NCBI RefSeq assembly: GCF_016862175.1
Contig: NZ_BOML01000050.1
Span: forward strand, 186,001-250,000
Direction of reading: 5' to 3'
Source of the DNA: Paractinoplanes durhamensis
GTDB lineage: Bacteria; Actinomycetota; Actinomycetes; Mycobacteriales; Micromonosporaceae
DNA length: 64,000 bases
Shown here: in pieces, positions 15,565-27,562 of the stretch
How the letters are laid out: every line of letters begins with the position of its first letter
How positions within the stretch are numbered: the first letter of the stretch is position 1
Notes under the pieces: generated by a model
Seen by the model: only the letters and a program-made list of their open reading frames with translations
Database searches by the model: none
Told to the model about the DNA's origin: nothing
Made by a program: the position numbers and the translations under genes

Positions 15565-17042
15565 TCAGGAGTGAGCCGCGGTGGTGACCGCGAACAGGTG
15601 CTGGCCCCACGGGGGCAGGTCCACGTAGAGGCCGTCGCGGGCCAGCTCGCCGCCGTCGCGGTCGAAGACCCGGCCGTCGAGCAGGTCGATCAGCCGCCAC
15701 GACCGGCCGGCCAGCTCCGGCCAGGGCAGCGCCACCCGGCCCTGGCTCCGGTGCCCGGCCAGGTTGATCACCGTGACGTGGTGCGGGACGCCGTCGTGCC
15801 ACGCCCAGGCGAGGATGTCGTGGTGGGTCGGGTTGTCCGGCCAGCCGCGGCTGTCCAGCAGGGACCAGTCGCCGCGGCGCATCCCGCCGGCCACCGCCAG
15901 CAGCCGGCGGTAGAAGGCGCGCAGGTCCTCGTCGACCGGCTCGTCCGGGAACCGGCCGAGGAAGACCGGCAGACGCGTACGCCGTCCCTCGAACTCGCCG
16001 TCGTGCCACAGCGTCGCCCCGGGCAGCGTGGCGATCGCCACCGCGGCGGTCCGGTCCCGCCCGCCCGGCAGGGCGGACGCGGCCCGCGGCTCGTCGTGGT
16101 TCTCGATGAACCGGATCAGCCGGTCCTGGTAGTCGCGCCCGGCCGTCAGGTGCTTGCGCACCGCCTCCGCGTCGTCGTGCGCGAGCCGGTCGTAGAGCCG
16201 TTTGTCGTAGCAGAAGTCGAAGCCCTGCTGCTGCAGCGTCCACTCCATGTCCCAGTACGCCTCGGCGATCAGCATCACCTGCGGATGGTCGCGGCGCAGC
16301 GCACCGATCACCTCGGGCCAGAACTCGCCGTCCGGCGCCGGCCCGGCGTGCGCGCCCCAGGTGCGGGCGAACACCTCGGTGGTGAGCAGCATGGCCATGT
16401 CGCACCGGATGCCGTCGCACTGTTCGGCGATCTCCCCGAGCACGGCGACGGCCGCCGCCCGCAGGCCGGGCGCGAACGCGTTCAGCTGGGCGACGTCCGG
16501 CCACGGCGGGAAGTACGGGTCCCGGCCGTGCGCGACGATCCGGCCGGCGACCGGGAACCAGGCGGCCGGATCGCGGGCCGCGTCGGCCTCGTCGCCGGTG
16601 ATGAACCACTCCGGGTGCTCGACGATCGCCGGGTGGTCGGGCGCCACGTGGTTGGGCACGTAGTCGAGGATCAGGCGCACCCCGCGGCGGGCCAGTTCGG
16701 CCCGGCAGGCGGCGAGCGCTGCCGGGCCGCCGAGGTGTTCGTCGACCCGGTAGCGCCGCACGCAGTAGGGCGAGCCGGCCAGGTCGCCCGGCTGCAGGTC
16801 GGGCAGGGCCGCGCGGAAGTCGCGTTGCAGGCCCTCGTCGGCACGGGCCACGACCAGGCCGGCCGGGCTGCGCTCCCAGACGCCCATCAGCCAGACCGCG
16901 TCGATGCCGGGCGGGATGGTCTCGTCCCACACCTCGGCCGGGATGTCGGCCAGGGTCACGTCGCGACCCAGCGCGCGGCGCACCCCGGTCATCCACGGCC
17001 AGGTGTCGATCTCGTACACGACGGTGGCGGACGGCCGGCCGG

Positions 17043-17046
<4 letters not shown>
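15565..17046 (-). CDS. Alpha-amylase-family glycoside hydrolase, GH13
   Basis: A 493-residue GH13 enzyme with all four conserved regions: DYVPNH (I), GIRCDMAML with the nucleophile Asp (II), LIAEAYWDMEW with the acid/base Glu (III) and FIENHDEPR (IV). A C-terminal beta domain ends in LPPWGQHLFAV. No signal peptide, so it is cytoplasmic. The exact specificity cannot be read from sequence. ATG 17046 overlaps the TGA of the upstream GH63-like gene (ATGA), so the two are translationally coupled and probably act on the same alpha-glucan or alpha-glucoside. A longer frame reaching 18630 is overlap with the upstream gene and is rejected. Confidence 0.92.
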
Positions 17047-19706
<2,660 letters not shown>

Positions 19707-19970
19707 GGACCCATCGTCGGCCCGGCCCCGATGGCCTGCGTCATTCGAGACGGATGAACGACGCAAGCCCTCCGTACGCTCAGGCGGTCGCGACCTTCTC
19801 GGTGCCGTGCAGCGCGTCCGGCAGCTGGGCTCGCCGGCGACGCGCGCGAACAATACGCCCCGCCGCGTACGCAATCCTGATTTTTTTGATTTATCCCTCG
19901 AATGCTGATCTGACCTTAAAGTTGATCGCGTTCGGCGGTGCGCCGATCGGAACGGCCATCGGGGGGCGCC

Positions 19971-21635
19971 ATGCCGCGGCGGATTCAGGGTGATTCACCG
20001 ATCACCGTGCAGCGGAACTTCTTCGAGGCACTCCTCGGCGACCGCAGCCTGACCATCAAGACCGTCATCGCCGCCGCCTGCGTCGCGGTGGTCGCGCTCT
20101 GCGTGGCAATCCTGTCGATCAACCGGATGTCGCAGCTCAACGACGACCTGCGGGTGATGAAGACGGACCACGTCGACACCCTGCAGCAGGTCGCGAACGT
20201 CCGCGGTGAGCTGGGCGCGATGTTCCGCGGCATGCTCATCTACTACGTCGCGGCCGGCACCGCCGCCGAGAAGGCCGCCCAGCAGAAGCAGGGCCACGAC
20301 CTCGTCGACGCCGCCGACACGGCGATGGACACCGCCCTCGGCAAGTACGACACCCTCACCAAGGGTTCCGCCACCCGGCAGGCCAATCTCACCGCGTTCG
20401 TCGAGGCCGACAACTACTACCGGGCGCTGCGCAACACGGTGCTCTTCGGCGAGCCGATGGCGGCCGGCTACACGATGCCGGCCGCCGACCAGTTCCTGGT
20501 CGAGTTCAACAAGGCCGAGACCGCCATGGGCGCGGCCGTGAAGTCGATGCAGGACGAGGAGGACGCCCAGTCCGACGCCATGGCCGTCCGCGGCACCGAG
20601 GCCTACAACCGGGCCCGGACCATCACCCTGGTCGCCCTGTTCATCGGCTTCCTGATCGCCGCGGCCGTGTGCGTACTCGTCATCCGGCTCATCCGCGGCC
20701 AGCTCACCACCGTCTCCGCCGCCCTCGACGCGGTGGCCGAGGGCGACCTGACCGTCGCCGCCGAGGTCCGCTCCCGCGACGAGCTCGGCGCGATGGCCGG
20801 CGCCGTCAACCGGGCCCGCGACGGCCTGCGCACCTCGGTGCTCGCCCTCACCAACGGCGCCGACACGCTCGGCTCCGGCACCCAGCGGCTGACCAGCATC
20901 ACCAACCGTCTCGCCGACCAGGCGCGGGAGGCCGCCGACCAGGCCGGGGTGGTGGCCAACAGCGCCGGCGACGTCTCCTCCAGCGTCCAGTCGGTGGCCG
21001 CGGGCAGCGACGAGATGGGCGCGTCGATCCGGGAGATCGCCGAGAACGCCAACAACGCCGCCCAGGTCGCGTCGAGCGCCGTCGGCGTCGCGCAGAGCAC
21101 CAACGACACCGTCGCCAAGCTCGGCACGTCGTCCGAGGAGATCGGCAACGTGGTCAAGGTGATCACCCAGATCGCCGAGCAGACCAACCTGCTCGCCCTC
21201 AACGCCACCATCGAGGCCGCCCGTGCGGGCGAGGCCGGCAAGGGCTTCGCGGTGGTCGCCACCGAGGTCAAGGACCTCGCCCAGGAGACCGCGAAGGCCA
21301 CCGAGGACATCTCCCGCCGGGTCGAGGCCATCCAGGCCGACACCACCAACGCGGTCGAGGCGATCGCCGAGATCTCCCGGATCATCTCGGAGATCAACGA
21401 CTACCAGGTGACCATCGCGTCCGCGGTGGAGGAGCAGACCGCCACCACCAACGAGATGAGCCGCAGCATCGGCGACGCCGCGCACGGCAGCACCAACATC
21501 GCCGAGAACATCAACAGCGTGGCCCAGGCGGTGCAGGCGCAGACCGGCGCCCTGACCGAGGCCGACCAGTCGGTGACCGAGCTGAGCCAGGTCGCCGACG
21601 AGCTGCGCGCCGTCGTCGCCCGCTTCCGCGTCTAG
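19971..21635 (+). CDS. Methyl-accepting chemotaxis protein
   Basis: A 554-residue chemoreceptor. Membrane helix 1 is at about residues 30-50 and helix 2 at about 211-235. Between them is an all-helical sensor region of four-helix-bundle type. A HAMP domain follows (LTTVSAALDAVAEGDLTV). The long cytoplasmic coiled coil carries the signalling hairpin EQTNLLALNATIEAARAGEA, which docks CheA/CheW. The start ATG 19971 follows GGGGGGCGCC. A second, similar receptor starts 17 bp after its stop, suggesting an operon. No che genes are in view. The ligand is unknown. Confidence 0.95.
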   Translation: MPRRIQGDSPITVQRNFFEALLGDRSLTIKTVIAAACVAVVALCVAILSINRMSQLNDDLRVMKTDHVDTLQQVANVRGELGAMFRGMLIYYVAAGTAAEKAAQQKQGHDLVDAADTAMDTALGKYDTLTKGSATRQANLTAFVEADNYYRALRNTVLFGEPMAAGYTMPAADQFLVEFNKAETAMGAAVKSMQDEEDAQSDAMAVRGTEAYNRARTITLVALFIGFLIAAAVCVLVIRLIRGQLTTVSAALDAVAEGDLTVAAEVRSRDELGAMAGAVNRARDGLRTSVLALTNGADTLGSGTQRLTSITNRLADQAREAADQAGVVANSAGDVSSSVQSVAAGSDEMGASIREIAENANNAAQVASSAVGVAQSTNDTVAKLGTSSEEIGNVVKVITQIAEQTNLLALNATIEAARAGEAGKGFAVVATEVKDLAQETAKATEDISRRVEAIQADTTNAVEAIAEISRIISEINDYQVTIASAVEEQTATTNEMSRSIGDAAHGSTNIAENINSVAQAVQAQTGALTEADQSVTELSQVADELRAVVARFRV

Positions 21636-21651
21636 ATTCGAGGGTAAGCCG

Positions 21652-23271
21652 ATGCGACTGTTCGGCAACATCAAGATCGGCGCCCGGCTGGCCGGTGCGT
21701 TCACCGGCGTCTGCGTCTGCATGGTGGTCGCGCTGGGCGTCGCCTTCTGGGGGCAGCACCAGTCGTCGGACGCCACCGAACGGCTCGTCGCGGCCGGCGA
21801 GCTGCGCCGTCTCGCGCTCGACGCCAAGTTCCAGGCGGCCGACTTCAACGGCTGGCAGAACGCGTACGCCTACGACATCCAGCGCGGCGTCAAGGGCGCC
21901 GCCTCGGACACCACCGGGTCGCGCAAGAGCTTCCTGGCGTCGACCGCGGCGTTCGCGGCCGACCTCACCGAGTTGCAGGGCCAGGACCTGAGCACCGAGG
22001 AAACGGCGGCACTCACCGCCGCGGCCGACGCGTTCGATGCGTACCAGACCGTCGACGACGAGATCATCGCCGCCTTCCGCCTCGGAACGGCGGCCGGCCT
22101 GGCCAAGGCCGGCACCATGGTCACCGGCATCTCGAACGAGCACATGAGCACGATCGCCGACAACATCGACAAGCTTTCCGACCTGACCAGCGCCGCGGCC
22201 ACCGCCGCCAAGGCCGACGCCGTCTCGGCCGCGAACACCTCGCGCACCCTCATGCTGATCGCCGGCGCCCTCAGCCTCGGCCTGGCCGCGGCGCTCGCCG
22301 TGCTGGTCACCCGCAGCATCACCAGGCCGCTCGGACTGGCCGTCGCCACGCTGCGCGCGGTCGCCGCCAAGGACCTCACCGTGCAGGCCCCGGCCGACGG
22401 CCGCGACGAACTCGGCACCATGGGCCGGGCCGTCAACAGCACCCTCGAGGTGCTGCTCGGCACGTTCACCCGGATCAACGACCACAGCCGTACGCTGGCC
22501 GGCGCCTCGCACGAGCTCACGATGGCCTCCGGTCGCATCGCCGAGGCCGCCGGCAACGCCTCCGGCCAGTCGGAACGAGTCTCCTCGGCGGCCGAGGAGG
22601 TGTCCCGCAGCGTGCAGACCGTCGCGGCCGGCACCGAGCAGATGAACGCCGCCATCCGGGAGATCGCGGACAGCGCCGGTCTCGCCGCCGGGGTCGCCGC
22701 CACCGGCGTCGACAGTGCCCGCGAGGCCGGCGAGACGATCAGCCAGCTCGGCCGCTCCAGCGCCGAGATCGGCGAGGTCATCAAGCTGATCACGTCGATC
22801 GCCGAGCAGACCAACCTGCTCGCCCTCAACGCCACCATCGAGGCCGCCCGCGCCGGTGAGCAGGGCAAAGGCTTCGCCGTGGTGGCGAGTGAGGTCAAGG
22901 ATCTCGCCCAGGAGACCGCCAAGGCGACCGAGGACATCGCCGCCCGGGTGCAGGCCATCCAGCACGACACCACCGCGGCGATCACCGCCATCGACCGGAT
23001 CACCGGCATCATCGGCCAGGTCAACGAACACTCGACGACGATCGCCGCGGCCGTGGAGGAGCAGACCGCGACGACCGCCGAGATGGGTCGCAACATCACC
23101 GAGGCCGCCACCGGCTCCGGCGAGATCGCCGAAGGCATTCATGGGGTGGCGACCTCGGCGCAGATCACCGCCGAGGGCGTGGTCGAGGCCCAGCAGACCG
23201 CGGAGAGCCTCGAAGTCATGTCCCGCGAGCTGCAGGAGATCGTCGACCAGTTCCAGACGACCCGCGCTTAG
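21652..23271 (+). CDS. Methyl-accepting chemotaxis protein
   Basis: A 539-residue chemoreceptor, a diverged tandem paralogue of the preceding one. Membrane helix 1 is at about residues 12-33 and helix 2 at about 199-222. HAMP includes LRAVAAKDLTVQAPADGRDE. The signalling hairpin is nearly identical to its neighbour (NLLALNATIEAARAGEQGKG), while the sensor regions differ greatly. That suggests two inputs feeding the same CheA pathway. A GAGGG precedes the ATG. The stop TAG overlaps the stop of the convergent EamA transporter (23268-23271). Confidence 0.95.
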   Translation: MRLFGNIKIGARLAGAFTGVCVCMVVALGVAFWGQHQSSDATERLVAAGELRRLALDAKFQAADFNGWQNAYAYDIQRGVKGAASDTTGSRKSFLASTAAFAADLTELQGQDLSTEETAALTAAADAFDAYQTVDDEIIAAFRLGTAAGLAKAGTMVTGISNEHMSTIADNIDKLSDLTSAAATAAKADAVSAANTSRTLMLIAGALSLGLAAALAVLVTRSITRPLGLAVATLRAVAAKDLTVQAPADGRDELGTMGRAVNSTLEVLLGTFTRINDHSRTLAGASHELTMASGRIAEAAGNASGQSERVSSAAEEVSRSVQTVAAGTEQMNAAIREIADSAGLAAGVAATGVDSAREAGETISQLGRSSAEIGEVIKLITSIAEQTNLLALNATIEAARAGEQGKGFAVVASEVKDLAQETAKATEDIAARVQAIQHDTTAAITAIDRITGIIGQVNEHSTTIAAAVEEQTATTAEMGRNITEAATGSGEIAEGIHGVATSAQITAEGVVEAQQTAESLEVMSRELQEIVDQFQTTRA

Positions 23272-24197
23272 CCCTTCTTCGACCCTTCGATGACGAGGGC
23301 GGTCAGCAGCAGGGCCGCGCCCACGATGCCGGCCGGGCCGAGCCGGTCACCGAGGATGAGCACCGACAGAACCGTCCCGACCAACGGTTCCAGCAGCGCC
23401 ATCAGGGCGGCGGTGCCGGCCTGCGCATCGCGGAGACCTCGGAAGTATGCGGCGTACGCCATAGCGGTCGGTCCGGCACCCAGCAGGAGCAACAGGCTGA
23501 GCGCGCCCGTCGTCGGGGTGAAGGTGAGGCCGCCGCCGGCCGCGGCGATCGGCGCGAGCACGAGCGCGCCGAGGGTGAAGCCGAAACCGGTGGACGCCAT
23601 CTCGTCGAGACCCGCCACCGACCGGCTCCCGATCACCGTCATGGTGGCAAACCCCGCTGCCGCGAGCAGCGCAAACCCCGCTCCGGCAAGCATCGTGGTC
23701 AGGTTTCGCCCGCTTGACGGTACGCCGATGAGCAGCGTCAGCCCGACGATCGCGAGGCCGACCGTGGCCAGCGCCCGGCGGTCGGCCCGCCGTCGGCCCA
23801 TGGCGCTCTCCGCCGCCAGCACGAGCACCGGGGACGCACCGATGGTGATCAGCGTGCCCAGGCTGACCGAGATGGTCGACACCGCGGCGAAGTAGCAGGC
23901 CTGGAACTCGGCGGCGAGCAGGCCGATGAGCACGACCCGGGTGATCTGGGGCCGGGTGCGCGGGATGCTCCGCCCGGTGAGCAGGACGACGAGGACGAGG
24001 AGGAGGCCGCCGACGGCGAGGCGGTAAGCGCCGATCGCCGGGGAGGTCAGGCCGGTGTGCTGGGCGAGAAGGGTGCCGGTGAGGCCGCCGGCGCCCCACA
24101 GGCTGCCGGCGAGGACGAGGAGCCAGAGGCCGCTGGTCTTGTTGTTTTCCTTGCCGTCGGCCTTGGCTTTTTGGCCGGAATCGATCTGTGTGGTCAC
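23268..24197 (-). CDS. EamA-family (DMT) membrane transporter
   Basis: A 309-residue integral membrane protein with ten predicted helices in two EamA repeats. Repeat 1 begins LWLLVLAGSLWGAGGLTGTL and repeat 2 runs from AGAGFALLAAAGFATMTVIG to LLEPLVGTVLSVLILGDRLG, the family-typical end. Members export metabolites or amino acids; the substrate is unknown. GTG 24197 is chosen because AGGAG sits 9 bp upstream. ATG 24230 would add 11 residues but lacks a ribosome binding site. Convergent with the chemoreceptor gene, sharing four bases. Confidence 0.88.
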   Translation of the reverse strand: MTTQIDSGQKAKADGKENNKTSGLWLLVLAGSLWGAGGLTGTLLAQHTGLTSPAIGAYRLAVGGLLLVLVVLLTGRSIPRTRPQITRVVLIGLLAAEFQACYFAAVSTISVSLGTLITIGASPVLVLAAESAMGRRRADRRALATVGLAIVGLTLLIGVPSSGRNLTTMLAGAGFALLAAAGFATMTVIGSRSVAGLDEMASTGFGFTLGALVLAPIAAAGGGLTFTPTTGALSLLLLLGAGPTAMAYAAYFRGLRDAQAGTAALMALLEPLVGTVLSVLILGDRLGPAGIVGAALLLTALVIEGSKKG

Positions 24198-24305
24198 GTG
24201 CTGGTGCTCCTGCTTCTGCGAAATCGACATGGGATCGCGGAAGCGGGCCGGGTTCAGATGCGCGTCATCGCGCGCCGAGGCGATATTCGCTCGTCGGCGC
24301 TGTGT

Positions 24306-24353
24306 CCCGGCTCGCTCAGGAGACCGGGTCCCGGCTCGCTCAGGAGACCGGCG
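24306..24353. repeat. 24-bp tandem duplication
   Basis: Two adjacent copies of a 24-bp unit beginning CCCGGCTCGCTCAGGAGACC (24306-24329 and 24330-24353), with differences only in the last two positions. It lies in the divergent gap between the EamA transporter and the BlaI-like repressor. Confidence 0.8.
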
Positions 24354-24404
24354 GGGAGATGATGGTGCGCGGCATGCGGCGATACTAGCGGATAGCCTCA
24401 GCGT

Positions 24405-24785
24405 ATGAATGACGAGGAGGCCGGGCGGCGGCGCGCCCGGGGCGAGCTCGAGTCCGAGGTGATGGCCGCTCTCTGGGCGGCCGGCGAGCCGCTGACTCCG
24501 GCCGGGGTGCAGGCCGCGCTGGGGGCCGGCCTCGCCTACAACACGGTGCAGACCATCCTGATCCGCCTCCTGGAGAAGGACCTGGTCCGCCGTGGGCCGG
24601 CCGACCGCGGCCGCGGGCACGCCTACTGGCCGGCCCAGGACGCGGCGACGCTGACCGCCACCCGGATGCGGGCCGCGCTCGACGAGCGGCCCGACCGGCA
24701 GGCCGTGCTGCAGCAGTTCGCGGCCGGTCTGCAGGACGACGACGTGGAAACCCTCCGGGCCCTGCTGGCGGAGCGCGAGTCATGA
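24405..24785 (+). CDS. BlaI/MecI/CopY-family repressor
   Basis: A 126-residue winged-helix repressor. The start of the domain is LESEVMAALWAAGEPLTPAG, with the recognition helix in LAYNTVQTILIRLLEKDLVR and the wing in GHAYWPAQD. The C-terminal helix is the dimerisation and protease-sensitive region. It is followed by an M56 membrane metallopeptidase with an ATGA overlap (24782-24785). This is the usual BlaI-BlaR1-like pair, in which the membrane protease relieves repression. No beta-lactamase or penicillin-binding protein gene is adjacent, so the regulated target is elsewhere. Confidence 0.93.
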   Translation: MNDEEAGRRRARGELESEVMAALWAAGEPLTPAGVQAALGAGLAYNTVQTILIRLLEKDLVRRGPADRGRGHAYWPAQDAATLTATRMRAALDERPDRQAVLQQFAAGLQDDDVETLRALLAERES

Positions 24786-25672
24786 CCGTCACCGTCTACC
24801 TGCCGCTGCTGCTCCCGGTTCTGGTCGCGCTGGCCGCGCGCCGGCTGACCGACCGCGCCCGGCCGCGGGCCGCCGTCCTCGGGCTGGTGGCCGCCTCGGT
24901 GCTGACCGCCGCCACCTCGGTCTGGTCGCTGCTCCTGCTGGTGCTCACCCTCTTCGACGACCTGCCGGCGATGAAAGCCCTGAACATCCGCTCCGGCATG
25001 CACCTGCCCGAGCCGGTCCCGGACTGGGTGGCGATCACCGCGTCGGTCGTGCTGGCCGCGTGCCTGATCAACCTGGCGCACGACGTGCATCACCGCCGGA
25101 GCACCGCGCGCCGGCTGCGCAACGCCGGGCCGGCCGCGGGCGGCGTGGTCGTCGCCGACTGGTCCGAGCCGCTGGCCGTGGCCGTTCCCGGCCGGCCCGG
25201 CCAAGTCCTGCTGACCACCGGCATGCTCAAGGTTCTCGACGCCGATGAACGCCGGGCCGTTCTCGCCCACGAGCGTGCCCACCTCACCCATCGCCACCAC
25301 GTTGCGGTCCTGCTCGCGAGCGCGGCGGCCTCGGTCAATCCGCTGCTGCGGCCCGCCCGGGACGCGGTCACCTACCTGGTGGAGCGCTGGGCCGATGAGG
25401 AAGCCGCCACCGGGCTGGGCAACCGTGACCTGGTGGCCCGGGCGGTGGCGCGGGCGGCGCTTGCCACCGCCGACTTCAAGACCCCGGCGCCGGCTCTGGG
25501 CGTGCACGGCGGCGTGATCGTCCGCCGCGTCAAGGCTCTGCATCGGCCGGCCCCGTCCGAGGCTCGGTGGCAGTTGGCGCTGCCGGCCGCGGCGGTGATC
25601 GCCTGCCTGATCCTGGCGGCCAACGCCACCCTCGACTTCGTCGACGTCCTGAACGCGTGGCTGATTCGCTGA
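24782..25672 (+). CDS. M56-family membrane metallopeptidase (BlaR1-like, no sensor domain)
   Basis: A 296-residue membrane protein with N-terminal helices (VYLPLLLPVLVALAARRLT and further at about 40-60 and 85-105). A cytoplasmic zinc protease domain holds the HExxH motif LAHERAHLTHRHH. WADEEAATGLGN carries the likely third ligand region. A last membrane helix (LALPAAAVIACLILAANATL) is near the C-terminus. It lacks the extracellular penicillin-binding sensor of true BlaR1, as is common in actinobacterial copies. Start ATG 24782 overlaps the BlaI-like stop. It likely cleaves or triggers loss of the cognate repressor in response to an unknown signal. Confidence 0.9.
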   Translation: MTVTVYLPLLLPVLVALAARRLTDRARPRAAVLGLVAASVLTAATSVWSLLLLVLTLFDDLPAMKALNIRSGMHLPEPVPDWVAITASVVLAACLINLAHDVHHRRSTARRLRNAGPAAGGVVVADWSEPLAVAVPGRPGQVLLTTGMLKVLDADERRAVLAHERAHLTHRHHVAVLLASAAASVNPLLRPARDAVTYLVERWADEEAATGLGNRDLVARAVARAALATADFKTPAPALGVHGGVIVRRVKALHRPAPSEARWQLALPAAAVIACLILAANATLDFVDVLNAWLIR

Positions 25673-25751
25673 CCTGGCCGGTGTCGCGGCCTGCAGCAGC
25701 GAGGGCGGCGGTGTCGCCCTTCCGTCCATCGCGCGGCGTCCGGCCTGATCC

Positions 25752-26237
25752 TTATCCGGCCTGTTGCGGGGGCACCGAGTGACGCTCCATCCACACGATC
25801 TCCGGCCAGCCGGGCCGCTCGCCCGCCTCCCGGCGCAGCTCGGTGAAGCCCCGGCCCGCGTAGAACCCGGCCGCCCGCGAGTTGCCCGCCACGTACTCGA
25901 GGCGCACCGCAAGGCCGCCCGCCCGCTCGATCAGCCCCGCCATCAGCGCCGACCCGGCACCGGTCCCCTGCGTCTCCGGCAGCACGTAGAGCTTCCAGAT
26001 GATCGGCACCGCGCCGCGCAGATCGATGTTCCCGACGCCGACCAGGCCGCTGCCGTCCTCGGCCACCAGCACCGTGGTGTCCCCCAGGCTGCGCGCGATC
26101 GCCGCCGGCGACCACCAGGCGGCAAGCCCGTCCCGCACATACTCGTCACCGGCGAACGCATAGGTCGCCGGCCACGTCTGCTGCCCGATCGCCACGATCG
26201 CGTCCACATCTTCGGCCCTGGCGTCTCTGATCAGCAT
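25752..26237 (-). CDS. GNAT-family N-acetyltransferase
   Basis: A 161-residue GNAT acetyltransferase. The N-terminus MLIRDARAEDVDAIVAIGQQ is typical. The acetyl-CoA loop is the region LYVLPETQGTGAGSALMAGL, matching the Q/RxxGxG/A motif A. Motif B is seen in GNSRAAGFYAGRGFTELRRE. It transfers an acetyl group from acetyl-CoA to an amine substrate not identifiable from sequence. Start ATG 26237 is used because the longer frame adds only basic filler. Gap 25673-25751 before it shows nothing. Confidence 0.9.
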   Translation of the reverse strand: MLIRDARAEDVDAIVAIGQQTWPATYAFAGDEYVRDGLAAWWSPAAIARSLGDTTVLVAEDGSGLVGVGNIDLRGAVPIIWKLYVLPETQGTGAGSALMAGLIERAGGLAVRLEYVAGNSRAAGFYAGRGFTELRREAGERPGWPEIVWMERHSVPPQQAG

Positions 26238-26378
26238 CCGCCGATTGTGCCGCGCCCGGCGAGGGCAGCGCTGCCCCGGCACACGCCGGCCGGGGCGGCC
26301 ACCTCGGTGGCTCGCCGCATTCCGCCGCATGGCTCGCCGTCGCCGTTTGCCACGGCTCGATGAGACCAGCCTGCGCGG

Positions 26379-26717
26379 CTACCTGCAGGCCGTCGGGCCG
26401 ACCGCCGCGGACCCCGACGCCGCTGCCGTCTTGCCGTTCGGGCCGACCACCGCGGACCCCGACGCCGCTACCGTCTTGCCGTTCGGACTGACCGCCGCGA
26501 GGGCCGTCAGCGCGCCGCCGACCGCGGCGACCACCGCGGTCACCGCGACCGCCCGCAGCCCCCGCCGCCGAACCCGCTGACCGCGCATCACCTGATAGGC
26601 AAACCCGGCCCGGTCGCTGTACACGGGCACCAGCTGCCGGAACTGACCCCCGGTCGTCCGCGCCGCCGTCCCGGCGTCGGCCATTGCGTCCCACGGCTCG
26701 TAGTCACGTCGTCCCAT
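26379..26717 (-). CDS. Small hypothetical protein with one membrane helix and C-terminal repeats
   Basis: A 112-residue frame with AGGGG 9 bp before its ATG at 26717. It has a soluble N-terminus, a basic stretch and one membrane helix at about residues 54-74 (RAVAVTAVVAAVGGALTALA). The tail is a short repeat (SPNGKTVAASGSAVVG, then GPNGKTAAASGSAAVG). The layout resembles small membrane-anchored proteins encoded near sigma or anti-sigma genes, but none is present. No family is recognised. The repeats suggest recent expansion of the 3' end. Moderate to low confidence that it is expressed. Confidence 0.45.
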   Translation of the reverse strand: MGRRDYEPWDAMADAGTAARTTGGQFRQLVPVYSDRAGFAYQVMRGQRVRRRGLRAVAVTAVVAAVGGALTALAAVSPNGKTVAASGSAVVGPNGKTAAASGSAAVGPTACR

Positions 26718-26957
26718 CGGTCATCCCCTTCGGCAAGGCGTCGGCAACATGCCCAGCGGGCAGCCACGACCGGCCTCTGCCCTCCGCGCGCGCCGAACGC
26801 GATGCCTCACCCGCACTGGATGAACGTCCACGTGACCGACCAGATCCGGAACGCCGTTCCGGCGCGCTGGCCCACCGGGGGCCACGGGGAGCATCACGGC
26901 CCGCGCACGATCACTCGCCAGCGCCAACTCCCGGCGCGGAACACAGCCGACCCGCGG

Positions 26958-27548
26958 TCAGGTCAGGGAGCGGACCGCGGTGAGGATGGTGGTCGGGTCG
27001 GGGTGTGGGGCGCCGTCGGCGCGGACGTCGGCGAAGCGGACCGTGCCGGCGCGGTCGGCGATCACCACGGCCGGGAACGGCAGGACCGAGCGGCGGCCAC
27101 CCAGCATCGCGTCGGCGCCGGGCTCGTGGAAGCCCAGGTTGAACGCGTCGATCAAGGTGTGGCGGACGTCGGCCGCGACGAAGTAGGTCAGGTCGTGGCG
27201 GCGTTTGATCTCGGCCAGCCGCTGCGGGATCTGCGGGCTCACCGCGACCAGGTGCGCGTCCGTGCCGGCCAGCGCGGGGACCAACTGGTGCTGGTAGGCG
27301 GCGAGGGCGGTGTTGCAGGGCTCGGACGATGCGTACCGGAAGAAGACCAGCACGATCGGGCCGGTCAGCCGCAGGCGGTCGAGGTGGATCGGGCCGAGGT
27401 CGGCCTCGAGCAGCGGCTGCGACGGCAGCCGGTGGCCGGGTTTGACCATGCGGTTCCAGATGGCGTCGCGGTCGAACTGGCGGCGTAGCGCCTCGTCGTC
27501 CGCGGGCCGCCGGGCCGACGGCACATGCCGGTGCACGGCTGTAGTCAT
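26958..27548 (-). CDS. AhpC/TSA-family redoxin lacking the peroxidatic cysteine
   Basis: A 196-residue thioredoxin-fold protein of the peroxiredoxin-like group. PIVLVFFRYASSEPCN corresponds to the family active-site loop, usually of the form FFRxxxCPxCN. Here Ser75 stands where the first (peroxidatic) cysteine is expected, and only Cys78 is kept. The rest of the fold is present (LVAVSPQIPQRLAEIKRRH, PFPAVVIADRAGTVRFADV). It may be a non-peroxidase redoxin or use a single-Cys mechanism. The ATG at 27548 is preceded by TTAGGAGGGG. An HxlR- or MarR-like operator sequence lies upstream. Confidence 0.82.
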   Translation of the reverse strand: MTTAVHRHVPSARRPADDEALRRQFDRDAIWNRMVKPGHRLPSQPLLEADLGPIHLDRLRLTGPIVLVFFRYASSEPCNTALAAYQHQLVPALAGTDAHLVAVSPQIPQRLAEIKRRHDLTYFVAADVRHTLIDAFNLGFHEPGADAMLGGRRSVLPFPAVVIADRAGTVRFADVRADGAPHPDPTTILTAVRSLT

Positions 27549-27562
27549 CGCGCCCCTCCTAA

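Noticed and set aside
14969..15574. Collagen-like GRAGPSRAG protein
   Set aside because: An open frame created by the 5-bp repeat array. No frame of the array can contain a stop, so openness is not evidence.
24230..24620. N-terminal extension of the EamA transporter
   Set aside because: Runs back through the divergent BlaI-like gene; no ribosome site and not transporter-like.
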